The position numbers were made by a program, and so were the translations under genes. A DNA stretch of 11,425 bases from an uncultured Eubacterium sp. (GTDB taxonomy: Bacteria > Bacillota > Clostridia > Peptostreptococcales > Anaerovoracaceae). Location of the stretch: NCBI GenBank assembly GCA_946614405.1, contig CAMOGZ010000024.1:1-11425 (forward strand), given 5' to 3'. The notes under the pieces are model-generated. The model saw only the letters and a list, made by a program, of their open reading frames with translations. It had not been told where the DNA came from and did not search any database. This document shows, piece by piece, positions 1 to 6,250 of the stretch (position 1 is the first letter of the stretch; each line of letters begins with the position of its first letter).

Positions 1-1127
1 ACGGTACAGTCCAAGTCGACCTGTCTTCCGGACACGCCGGGAAGACTCGTTTCCTCTTCAATGGTCACTCCCTGATACTCTGCCATATCATCATGATATT
101 CTGCGATCTCCCGCACCGGCTGCTGATACAGTTTGCCGTCACGGATGGAGAGCTCTCTTGGGATGGTCATCTGTCCGAAGACGGGATGGGATACGGTCCG
201 CTGGTTTGCGGTATCCGGATTCTGCATCCATCCGATGAGGATCCTTCGGCCGTCGGGGGCCTCCAGAGTCTGAGGAGCGTAGAAGTCGATTCCGTAGTCC
301 ATCGGCCGGACCACTTCTTCGCGGTAGCTTTCTGATTCCCGGTCGTATTCTCCGGTCATATAGAAGCTGTTGTTACCGCTGTGGAATTCTCTGTCGTCCT
401 CCAGCATATTCATTGCAGAGCCGATCAGCACCTGTTTCTCATCCAGCCGGAAGAAATCGGGGCATTCCCACATGGTCCCAAGGCGGTGGTCATTTCGCAC
501 CAGGGTCTTTGCAAACTCCCAGGACCAGCCGTCCCGGCTGTGGAACAGAAGCATCTGTGCGCCTTCTGTTTCATTCTGGTTTGCGGCGATGGCCCGCCAG
601 GTCCCATCTTCTTCCTGCCAGATCTTCGGGTCCCGGAATTCATAAGGATTGCCTCCCTTTGGAAGGTCCTCTGCTGTCAGTACGGGATTCCCTTCATATT
701 TGCTGTAATTCTCTCCGTCACCCACGGCCAGGCTCTGGGTCTGAAAGCCCCGGTGATCGGGATCATCCGGGAGCCAGACGACGCTGGTGTACATCAGCAG
801 CTGTCTGCCGTCGGGAAGTGTTTCTGCCGTTCCGGAGAAACATCCGCCCTCATCATAGGGGGTATCCGGCGCCAGTGCGGCCGGTTTGTATTGCCAGCGG
901 ATCAGGTCTTTGCTCACGGCATGGCCCCAGTGCATGGGGCCCCACTGTGGACCGTAGGGGTGGTATTGGTAAAACAGATGAAATTGGCCTTTGTACCAGG
1001 AAAAACCATTGGGGTCGTTCAGCCATCCCACGCGGGGGGAGAAGTGATAGCCCGGGCGCGTTCCCGGCGGAACCGTCTTCTCCTGTTGTAATTCATATTC
1101 TCTGGCTTTCTCTAATATCTGACTCAT
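1..1127 (-). CDS. GH32 beta-fructosidase (sucrose / fructo-oligosaccharide hydrolase), 3'-truncated by window edge
   Basis: Glycoside hydrolase family 32, which releases fructose from sucrose and short fructans by a retaining mechanism. 375 complete codons are visible, starting at ATG 1127-1125. The reading frame runs open off the left edge, so the C-terminal part of the beta-sandwich domain is missing (family members are usually about 480-500 aa). The five-blade propeller carries all three catalytic signatures: WLNDPNG at residues 35-41 (nucleophile Asp38), FRDPK at 164-168 (Asp166, transition-state stabiliser) and WECPDFF at 220-226 (acid/base Glu221). There is no signal peptide, so it should act in the cytoplasm on imported sugar. 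It overlaps the end of the DUF624 gene by 35 nt, and a GGAAGAAG-like ribosome site lies inside that gene, suggesting translational coupling. It is the last visible gene of the importer operon. Whether it prefers sucrose, kestose or longer fructans cannot be told from sequence. Confidence 0.95.
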   Translation of the reverse strand, partial: MSQILEKAREYELQQEKTVPPGTRPGYHFSPRVGWLNDPNGFSWYKGQFHLFYQYHPYGPQWGPMHWGHAVSKDLIRWQYKPAALAPDTPYDEGGCFSGTAETLPDGRQLLMYTSVVWLPDDPDHRGFQTQSLAVGDGENYSKYEGNPVLTAEDLPKGGNPYEFRDPKIWQEEDGTWRAIAANQNETEGAQMLLFHSRDGWSWEFAKTLVRNDHRLGTMWECPDFFRLDEKQVLIGSAMNMLEDDREFHSGNNSFYMTGEYDRESESYREEVVRPMDYGIDFYAPQTLEAPDGRRILIGWMQNPDTANQRTVSHPVFGQMTIPRELSIRDGKLYQQPVREIAEYHDDMAEYQGVTIEEETSLPGVSGRQVDLDCT

Positions 1128-1752
1128 CTTGTACCTGTTCTTCTTCCATTTTTCGGAACACCGGATCGTACAGGATCGTGCATATAAACCCGGGGAGGGA
1201 GAGCCCGTACAGAAGCACCGGAAGTGCCAGGATCCCCTGGAAGTGCCACAGGGCTGCCAGCCAGGCGAGCCAGACGGCTGCCATTGCCAGGGTTCTGGGA
1301 AGGTGTCCCAGGAACAGCCTGACGGCGTTGGCCAGGGTCCCCCGGATGGTGTTCTCAAACCTCGCCTGAAGCGCGAAGGTCCAGACTCCCAGGACGAAAA
1401 TCAGCACCAGCACGACGGTGAGGGCGATCATCATCCCCGTGGTCAGCTTCGCATCGAAGCTTCTCAGAATGCGAAGGTCCAGGTATCCCAGGAGGCCCAC
1501 TGCCAGATAGAGCAGGCCTAGGGCCGCTCCCTGCTTCAGGTTCTCCCGGAATGACTTCAGGAACATCCTCCGGATATAGGTCTCTTCTCCTCTCAACTGA
1601 TGCAGCATCACGTAGTTCATGGCGGTGAGGGATGCCCCGGCGGTGACCACCGGCACACAGCATGCCAGGGTCAGCACGTTCAGGATCACCAGGTCCACCA
1701 TCTGTGACAGGAACCGCATCAGTGGATTGTTTGCGTCAAAAAATCGGTCCAT
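1093..1752 (-). CDS. DUF624 / YesL-family membrane protein
   Basis: A 219-residue integral membrane protein of the DUF624 (YesL-like) family, which is often found beside CUT1 sugar importers in Firmicutes. Its molecular function is not established. Hydrophobic segments lie at about residues 17-40, 74-94, 104-128, 152-169 and 172-194. The cytosolic-looking stretch LRGEETYIRRMFLKSF (53-68) after the first segment is typical of the family. The tail after residue 199 is charged and acidic. It starts at ATG 1752-1750, 18 nt after the stop of permease 2, with AAAGGA about 11 nt upstream. Its last 35 nt overlap the GH32 start. Position between transporter and hydrolase suggests an accessory role in uptake or its control, but this is only inference. 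Confidence 0.88.
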   Translation of the reverse strand: MDRFFDANNPLMRFLSQMVDLVILNVLTLACCVPVVTAGASLTAMNYVMLHQLRGEETYIRRMFLKSFRENLKQGAALGLLYLAVGLLGYLDLRILRSFDAKLTTGMMIALTVVLVLIFVLGVWTFALQARFENTIRGTLANAVRLFLGHLPRTLAMAAVWLAWLAALWHFQGILALPVLLYGLSLPGFICTILYDPVFRKMEEEQVQDESDIRESQRI

Positions 1753-1770
1753 ACGATCTCAGTCCTTTCA

Positions 1771-2634
1771 TCAGCCCTTGACTGCTCCTGAGGTAACTCC
1801 TGCCACGATGTACTTCTGCAGGAAGAGATACAGGATCAGGATCGGCAGCATTGCCAGCAGCAGTGCGGCCATAACCAGACCGATGTCTGTGGAATACGTT
1901 CCGTAGAATGCCTGTGTTGCGATAGGAATGGTGTAGATCGACTTGTCTGTCAGCACCAGGCTCGGCAGGAGGTAGTCGTTCCAGAATGCCATTGCATCGA
2001 TGATCGCAACGGTGGCGATGGTTGGCTTCAGCAGTGGGAAGACGATCTTCCAGAAGGTCTGCCACCGATTGCATCCGTCGATCAGTGCGGCTTCCTCAAG
2101 CTCCAGCGGGATGTTGGAACTGATGGCGCCATGGAACATGAAGGTTGCCATGGATACCGAGAATCCGGTATGCATCAGGATCAAGGTGATCCGGCTGTTC
2201 AGGATGTGGAAGATTCCGCCGTAAACGGAAACCAGGGGTACCATCAGAACCTGGAAGGGGATGACCATGGAAGCGATCATCAGTGCGAACAGGATCGCGC
2301 AGGCCTTCCATTTGCCGTTTCTCACGATGACGAAGGACGCCATTGCAGAAACCAGGATCGTCAGGATCGTGGCGCATACAGTGATGAAGAGGGAGTTCTT
2401 GAATACGTTGAAGAAGTCCATCTTCTCCATGGCCTCAGGGAAATTCTTCAGAGTGAATCCGTGCTCGCCGATGAGGGCCAGAGGATCCGCCGTGATGTCT
2501 GCCTGATCTTTGAATACGTTGATCAGTACCAGGATGAACGGCAGGACAAACAAGATGAAGACGATGATCAGGACGATGATCATGATCGCGTGTCTGGTTT
2601 TCTTTGCTTTTGCAGCTTTCTCGTTCTGTGTCAT
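1771..2634 (-). CDS. CUT1 ABC sugar transporter permease 2 (MalG-like)
   Basis: Inner-membrane permease of a carbohydrate ABC importer, 287 aa, the usual length for MalG/MsmG-type subunits. A first transmembrane helix at about residues 15-40 is followed by an extracytoplasmic loop and five more hydrophobic segments (roughly 78-103, 110-137, 146-167, 203-226, 252-274). The ATPase-docking EAA loop is intact: EAALIDGCNRWQTF starts at residue 181 and continues to FPLLKP at 199-204. The ATG at 2634-2632 overlaps the TAA stop of permease 1 by one base (TAATG), with a strong GGGGAGGTGG ribosome site just upstream. This implies coupled translation and equal dosage of the two permeases. The partner ATPase is not in the window. 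Substrate is inferred from neighbours only (sucrose, raffinose or fructo-oligosaccharides). Confidence 0.95.
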   Translation of the reverse strand: MTQNEKAAKAKKTRHAIMIIVLIIVFILFVLPFILVLINVFKDQADITADPLALIGEHGFTLKNFPEAMEKMDFFNVFKNSLFITVCATILTILVSAMASFVIVRNGKWKACAILFALMIASMVIPFQVLMVPLVSVYGGIFHILNSRITLILMHTGFSVSMATFMFHGAISSNIPLELEEAALIDGCNRWQTFWKIVFPLLKPTIATVAIIDAMAFWNDYLLPSLVLTDKSIYTIPIATQAFYGTYSTDIGLVMAALLLAMLPILILYLFLQKYIVAGVTSGAVKG

Positions 2635-3512
2635 TATGCTTCCACCTCCCCTTTCCTGCTGACATATACCTGGGTAATACCGATGACGGCGCAGATCACG
2701 AAGAGGATGAGAGCCTCAGCCTGACCTGTTCCATAGTCTTTGTATGTGAAGGCTTTGTTGTATACGTGCATGGCTGCCAGTACCGAGGAGAAGAACGGTT
2801 CACCCTTGGTCAATGACAGGTTGACATCGTAGACAACGAAGCATCTGGTGATGCTCAGGAAAATGCAGGTGGTAAAGGACGTTCTCATGAGAGGGATCGT
2901 CACGTTACGCATTGCCTGGCCCGGTGTGCAGCCGTCGATCATGGCGGCTTCCTTCAGGCTGTCGCTGACGCTCATAAAGCCTGCGACATAGATCAGCATC
3001 ATGTAGCCTGCATACTGCCAGACGGACACCAGGATCAGACAGAACATGGCGCCGCCGGTGCTTGCCAGCAGCGAAGGAACGGTTCCTCCTGCGATGGCAG
3101 AGCCGATGGCCACAAAGGCACGGTTGAAGACGAACTTCCAGACATAACCCAGTACGATTCCGCCGATCAGGTTCGGGATGAAGAATCCGGCACGGAAGAA
3201 GTTCTGACCTCTTACTCCGCTGGTGACCAGATATGCCAGGAAGAAGGCTACGATGTTAACGAATACTACCGCAAATGCGGAATAAATGATGGTTCTTCCG
3301 ATGGCGGACCAGAAGTATGCATCTTTGAATGCGGATACATAGTTGGCCATGCCTACGAAAGGTTTGTCTGCGGAAACGCCATCCCAGCTGGTGAAGGTCA
3401 GAAACAAACCGTAGATAAACGGAATGATGATGACCATGCAGAAGAGGATGAGCGCGGGACCGGCAAACATCAGGAATTGTTTGGACTTATATGCCATTGT
3501 ATTTCTTTCCAT
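2634..3512 (-). CDS. CUT1 ABC sugar transporter permease 1 (MalF/UgpA-like)
   Basis: First permease of the sugar importer, 292 aa, with the standard six-helix core (hydrophobic segments at about residues 13-40, 69-97, 108-128, 152-180, 211-230, 264-284). The EAA loop is present: KEAAMIDGCTPGQAM begins at residue 187 and ends at IPLMR (206-210). ATG 3512-3510 is chosen because AGGAGAGGAG lies 6 nt upstream. A second in-frame ATG five codons later (3497) is less well placed. It starts 14 nt after the solute-binding protein stop, in the order binding protein, permease 1, permease 2 that is common for CUT1 systems. It pairs with the next gene to form a heterodimeric channel. Confidence 0.95.
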   Translation of the reverse strand: MERNTMAYKSKQFLMFAGPALILFCMVIIIPFIYGLFLTFTSWDGVSADKPFVGMANYVSAFKDAYFWSAIGRTIIYSAFAVVFVNIVAFFLAYLVTSGVRGQNFFRAGFFIPNLIGGIVLGYVWKFVFNRAFVAIGSAIAGGTVPSLLASTGGAMFCLILVSVWQYAGYMMLIYVAGFMSVSDSLKEAAMIDGCTPGQAMRNVTIPLMRTSFTTCIFLSITRCFVVYDVNLSLTKGEPFFSSVLAAMHVYNKAFTYKDYGTGQAEALILFVICAVIGITQVYVSRKGEVEA

Positions 3513-3526
3513 TATGTTCTCCTCTC

Positions 3527-4825
3527 CTAGTTACTGTGGCTTTTCAGCGTCTTGGTCTTCCAGTAGGTCTCGATATCCTTGGCGAAACCTGCGCGGTCAC
3601 TCTTGCCTGCCAGATATTTCTGGAACATGGCACCCAGGAGGGCATAGTGATCGTCCGGAAGATAGTTGTAGTTCGGAACCAGCTGTCCTGCAACGGTGTA
3701 CTTGCTTACGGATGCACCGAGAGGATCGCTGATGGGCAGCTTGATGTTGGAGAATGCCGGAACCAGCGCGCAGTCATTGACCAGGAAGGACTGTCCTTCC
3801 TCGTTATAGATCAGCCAGTTCAGGAAGTCCTTGGCATTCTGGCGCATCTCATCCGAAGTGTTCTTGGAGGAATCAATGAAGAAATACTTGGATCCTCCTC
3901 CGACCAGCTTCTCATTCATGCCGTCGTCCATGTCCTGGGGTACCGGCATCATGCCCATGTTCTCGGTGTAATCAAACTGGTTGATCTGAGACCAGTCCCA
4001 GTTACCGCCGAACATAAATGCGATCTCACCTTCGGCCAGCTTCTTCTCCGAGATCTCACGCTCTGCGGAGATGGCACTTGCCTTGGCGTAGTTGTTTGCC
4101 ATGAGAACGTCGAAGGTGTCCATCAGGGCATTGAACTTAGGATCGTCCAGGATCTTGATGGATCCGTCGGAGAGGCCCATAACAAAGGCATCCGGGTCGT
4201 CCTGTTCTTCATAGACCTGTGCAAGGTAGTGAGCGCCCAGTGACCAGTCTTCTTTCATGACTGCTGTCGGGTGCTTCATTCCGCCCTTGATCAGCTGATC
4301 GATCAGGCCCTGGAACGCAGTCTTGGTCTTGTACTTTTCCGGATCGAATTTCTCTCCGGTGATCTTCTCGATGGCGTCGGCATTATAGATGATTCCTCTT
4401 GCCTCAACGCAGACCGGGAAGCCGTAGACCTTGCCATTGATGTCGATGGCATATTCCGTGTCCTTGACCCACTTCTCGTTACTCAGGTCTTCAGCGTGTT
4501 CTTCCGCCAGGGAATAAACGTCCTTGGCGTCCACCATGGATATGGTGTACGGATTGTTGGATGCATATCTGGTGGCCAGATGTGCGGATACGGTATCACT
4601 GGAATAATATACTTCCACTGGTACCCCGGTCTCCTTCGAATACTTCTCCGCCATCTGCATGAGCTGATCCTGGATCTCCATCTTGGAGTTAAAGATGGTA
4701 AGGGTCTTTCCATCCCCGCCACCGGCTCCAGCATCCTCTCCGCTTCCGCCGCATGCCGTCAGAAGGAAGACAGACATTGCCATCACAAGAGTTATGGCAA
4801 CTAACTTTTTGATTCTTTTCTTCAC
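3527..4825 (-). CDS. Sugar ABC transporter solute-binding lipoprotein (family 1)
   Basis: Extracellular sugar-binding lipoprotein of the CUT1 importer, 432 aa. It begins with a lysine-rich n-region (MKKRIKK), a hydrophobic core and the lipobox LTAC, with the lipidated Cys at residue 25. A Gly/Asp/Glu-rich linker follows. The mature part has the usual two-lobed family-1 pattern, including LTIFNSKMEIQDQLMQMAEK at the first lobe and GGNWDW plus FLNWLIYNEEGQSFLV in the C-terminal half. The start is GTG at 4825-4823, chosen because AGGAGGTG sits 5 nt upstream and the signal peptide begins immediately. It is the first gene of the operon, next to a near-consensus promoter overlapped by a LacI-type operator. 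Ligand specificity is not readable. The neighbours point to sucrose-containing oligosaccharides. Confidence 0.95.
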   Translation of the reverse strand: MKKRIKKLVAITLVMAMSVFLLTACGGSGEDAGAGGGDGKTLTIFNSKMEIQDQLMQMAEKYSKETGVPVEVYYSSDTVSAHLATRYASNNPYTISMVDAKDVYSLAEEHAEDLSNEKWVKDTEYAIDINGKVYGFPVCVEARGIIYNADAIEKITGEKFDPEKYKTKTAFQGLIDQLIKGGMKHPTAVMKEDWSLGAHYLAQVYEEQDDPDAFVMGLSDGSIKILDDPKFNALMDTFDVLMANNYAKASAISAEREISEKKLAEGEIAFMFGGNWDWSQINQFDYTENMGMMPVPQDMDDGMNEKLVGGGSKYFFIDSSKNTSDEMRQNAKDFLNWLIYNEEGQSFLVNDCALVPAFSNIKLPISDPLGASVSKYTVAGQLVPNYNYLPDDHYALLGAMFQKYLAGKSDRAGFAKDIETYWKTKTLKSHSN

Positions 4826-4830
4826 TATTT

Positions 4831-4838
4831 CACCTCCT
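4831..4838 (-). promoter_or_regulatory. Strong Shine-Dalgarno site selecting a GTG start
   Basis: On the minus strand the sequence AGGAGGTG lies 5 nt before GTG 4825-4823. Its near-perfect anti-16S match supports the GTG as the true start of the binding protein, even though no ATG is present. Confidence 0.85.
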
Positions 4839-4872
4839 CATTCTCTGTGAAACGTCTTTCTCAACGTGTCGA

Positions 4873-4889
4873 AAAGTAACCGGTTATTC
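4873..4889. promoter_or_regulatory. LacI-family operator O1 (core TAACCGGTTA)
   Basis: Perfect 10-bp palindrome TAACCGGTTA at 4877-4886 within AAAGTAACCGGTTATTC. The central CG is the step into which LacI-family hinge helices usually insert. It lies immediately downstream of the predicted transcription start of the importer operon, a position expected to block transcription. On the minus strand it matches the copy at 11345-11360 at 15 of 17 positions. Assignment to the adjacent LacI-type protein is inference from proximity and recurrence. Confidence 0.7.
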
Positions 4890-4894
4890 AATCA

Positions 4895-4924
4895 ATTCTA
4901 GCATTTTTGACAAAACACTGTCAA
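4895..4924 (-). promoter_or_regulatory. Promoter of the importer-GH32 operon
   Basis: A near-consensus sigma-A promoter read leftward: TTGACA (-35, complement of 4919-4924), an 18-nt spacer and TAGAAT (-10, complement of 4895-4900). Transcription should start near 4888, giving a leader of about 60 nt to the GTG start. The predicted start site lies at the edge of the CCGG palindrome at 4877-4886. Confidence 0.75.
4907..4924. repeat. Perfect inverted repeat TTGACA-N6-TGTCAA over the -35 box
   Basis: TTGACA (4907-4912) and TGTCAA (4919-4924) form a perfect 6-bp inverted repeat with a 6-nt spacer. The right arm is the -35 of the importer promoter on the minus strand. It may be a binding site for another regulator, or simply a duplicated -35-like sequence. 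Confidence 0.4.
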
Positions 4925-4957
4925 TGGAAGATTGTTGGAAATACAATATTTACACCC

Positions 4958-4994
4958 TTTACCATTTTGCACGACAGTTCACTTTTACCATTTT
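4958..4994. repeat. Pair of 11-bp direct repeats TTTACCATTTT
   Basis: TTTACCATTTT occurs at 4958-4968 and exactly again at 4984-4994, a 26-bp period. Both lie in the divergent control region, 34 and 60 bp upstream of the -35 of the importer promoter. Direct repeats in such a place may bind a second regulator, but no known factor is recognised. Confidence 0.5.
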
Positions 4995-4998
4995 CTGC

Positions 4999-5010
4999 GT
5001 AACCGATTAC
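4999..5010. promoter_or_regulatory. LacI-family operator O2, imperfect (GTAACCGATTAC)
   Basis: GTAACCGATTAC is palindromic at five of six base pairs and shares the GTAACCG half-site with the other two copies. It lies 27 nt upstream of the -35 of the regulator promoter and about 123 bp (centre to centre) from O1. It could serve autoregulation or cooperative looping with O1. It is the weakest of the three sites. Confidence 0.5.
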
Positions 5011-5037
5011 TCTATGGCGTATGATTATACATTAGGC

Positions 5038-5066
5038 TTGTATTTTGGTGTTTCTTAACGTATACT
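5038..5066 (+). promoter_or_regulatory. Promoter of the LacI-family regulator gene
   Basis: TTGTAT (5038-5043), a 17-nt spacer and TATACT (5061-5066) form a plausible sigma-A promoter reading rightward. The expected start is near 5073, which leaves about 39 nt of leader before ATG 5112 and makes an upstream TTG start at 5079 very unlikely. Confidence 0.65.
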
Positions 5067-5111
5067 AAAGTTAGAGTATTGAGATTATTCTTAGAAAGGA
5101 TCGCGAAGGAC

Positions 5112-6143
5112 ATGGCAAAATCTAACGTGACATTTCAGGACATCGCACAATACACCGGGTTCTCCAAGACCACCATCTCCCGGTATTTCAACCATCCGGA
5201 CACCGTGACCCCACAGAACCAGGCCATCATCCGGGAAGCGCTGGAGAAGCTGGGATACCAGAGCAACAAGGTTGCCCGGATCCTTGCCAAGGGCCAGACC
5301 GAGTTCATCGGATTGATCATCCCCAACCTCTATCTGAGTTTTTATGCAGAGATTCTGGACGAGTTCCTGAAATCTTATGAGAAATATGGATATAAGTTTC
5401 TGGTCTTCAGCGGCGACCAGGGTGAAAAAGCCGAACGGCAGTACATTCAGGAGCTGCTCGCTTACCATGTGGAAGGCCTCATCATGCTGAGTCACACCAT
5501 CCCTTCCCTGGAGCTTGCCTCCTACGACCTGCCTCTGGTGACCATCGAACGGGAGGACCAGTACGTCAGCAGCATCAACACCGACAACTATCAGGGCGGC
5601 GTGGAGGCCACAGAACTTCTTCACCGCTGCGGCTGTGACGTCTACCTCCACATCAACATTCCCGTCCTGGGCAAGAAGACTCCCGCCTTCCGCCGGATCG
5701 ACGGCTTCCGGGACGTCTGCCGGAAATACGACCTGCCCCACGAGTTCCTTTCCTACAAAGGCGAAAGCAGTTATCAGGATCTGGCTGAGAAGCTCCATGT
5801 CATCACCGATGACATCGCCCGGAAGTACCCCGGCAAGCGCAAAGGCATCTTCTGCAGTAACGACACCATCGCCAACATCGTATTCAACCACCTCCTGCGG
5901 ACCCATTCCCGGGATCTGGAAGAATACCGTCTCATTGGCTTCGACGGCTCACCGGTTTCCGAGCAGGCCGTCTATCCCATCAGCACCATCGCCCAGCAGA
6001 TCGACCAGCTGGTAGACGGTGCCATGGAACTTATCGTGGATCAGATCAGGATCCGGAAGAAGGATCCTTCCGCCCTGCTGGAACCCGTCCACCGCACCGT
6101 CGCCCCCGTCCTCATCTCCCGGGCGACGACAGAGGAAGTATAA
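5112..6143 (+). CDS. LacI-family transcriptional regulator, ScrR-like
   Basis: DNA-binding sugar-responsive regulator of 343 aa, standard LacI-family length. The N-terminal helix-turn-helix spans residues 6-26 (TFQDIAQYTGFSKTTISRYF), with recognition helix SKTTISR at 18-24. The hinge helix KVARILAKG (53-61) carries the Leu that normally wedges into the central CG of the operator. The periplasmic-binding-protein-like effector domain follows from EFIGLIIPN (64-72), with family landmarks such as SNDTIANIVF and LIGFDGSPVSEQ. The GFDG form and overall pattern resemble sucrose (ScrR-type) repressors. ATG 5112 is preferred because it places the helix-turn-helix at the usual distance. The frame is open upstream to TTG 5079, which almost coincides with the predicted transcription start. 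Ribosome sites are mediocre (AGAAAGGA 11 nt upstream, or GAAGGA too close), so expression may be low. It is divergent from the importer operon and likely controls it, itself and the second operon. Confidence 0.92.
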   Translation: MAKSNVTFQDIAQYTGFSKTTISRYFNHPDTVTPQNQAIIREALEKLGYQSNKVARILAKGQTEFIGLIIPNLYLSFYAEILDEFLKSYEKYGYKFLVFSGDQGEKAERQYIQELLAYHVEGLIMLSHTIPSLELASYDLPLVTIEREDQYVSSINTDNYQGGVEATELLHRCGCDVYLHINIPVLGKKTPAFRRIDGFRDVCRKYDLPHEFLSYKGESSYQDLAEKLHVITDDIARKYPGKRKGIFCSNDTIANIVFNHLLRTHSRDLEEYRLIGFDGSPVSEQAVYPISTIAQQIDQLVDGAMELIVDQIRIRKKDPSALLEPVHRTVAPVLISRATTEEV

Positions 6144-6182
6144 TCCCGTGATTCAAGTCACACCCACACCAAAAAAGACCTC

Positions 6183-6204
6183 GGCACCGGATCCATCCGG
6201 CGCC
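6183..6204 (+). other. Imperfect hairpin downstream of the regulator gene
   Basis: GGCACCGGAT and ATCCGGCGCC form an inverted repeat with one mismatch, 40 nt after the regulator stop. AT-rich sequence follows, without a proper T-run. It may add to transcript 3'-end stability ahead of the stronger terminator at 6228-6250. Confidence 0.35.
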
Positions 6205-6227
6205 ATTTATATATTTCATTCCAACAC

Positions 6228-6250
6228 AAAAGGCCCTTACCGGGCCTTTT
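6228..6250. terminator. Bidirectional rho-independent terminator between convergent genes
   Basis: AAAAGGCCC (6228-6236) pairs perfectly with GGGCCTTTT (6242-6250) around a TTACC loop. Read rightward it ends in five T residues and terminates the regulator gene. Read leftward it ends in four T residues and terminates the GH36 operon. The GH36 stop codon TAA (complement of 6237-6239) is in the loop, so the last codons of that gene make one arm of the hairpin. Confidence 0.88.

Noticed and set aside
413..1369. Long plus-strand open frames opposite GH32 and DUF624
   Set aside because: They are antisense to GH32, which has all three catalytic motifs. Their translations look like random GC-rich sequence.
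4844..4863. Possible CcpA (cre) site near TGAAACGTCTTTC, and a similar TGAAAACG at the fructokinase ribosome site
   Set aside because: Aligned on the central CG, the flanking half-sites do not match the cre consensus well enough on either side.
5079..5111. An 11-residue N-terminal extension of the LacI-type protein from TTG 5079
   Set aside because: The predicted transcription start is near 5073, leaving no room for a ribosome site. ATG 5112 gives the normal family N-terminus.
5091..5906. A 271-codon minus-strand frame opposite the LacI-type gene
   Set aside because: It is the shadow of a gene with an unambiguous helix-turn-helix and effector domain. It would also lie beneath the regulator promoter and has no supporting signals.
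5949..5962. An ACCGGTTT sequence inside the LacI-type gene resembling the operator
   Set aside because: It matches only the core, lacks the symmetric GTAA/TTAC flanks and lies in the middle of coding sequence. Likely chance.
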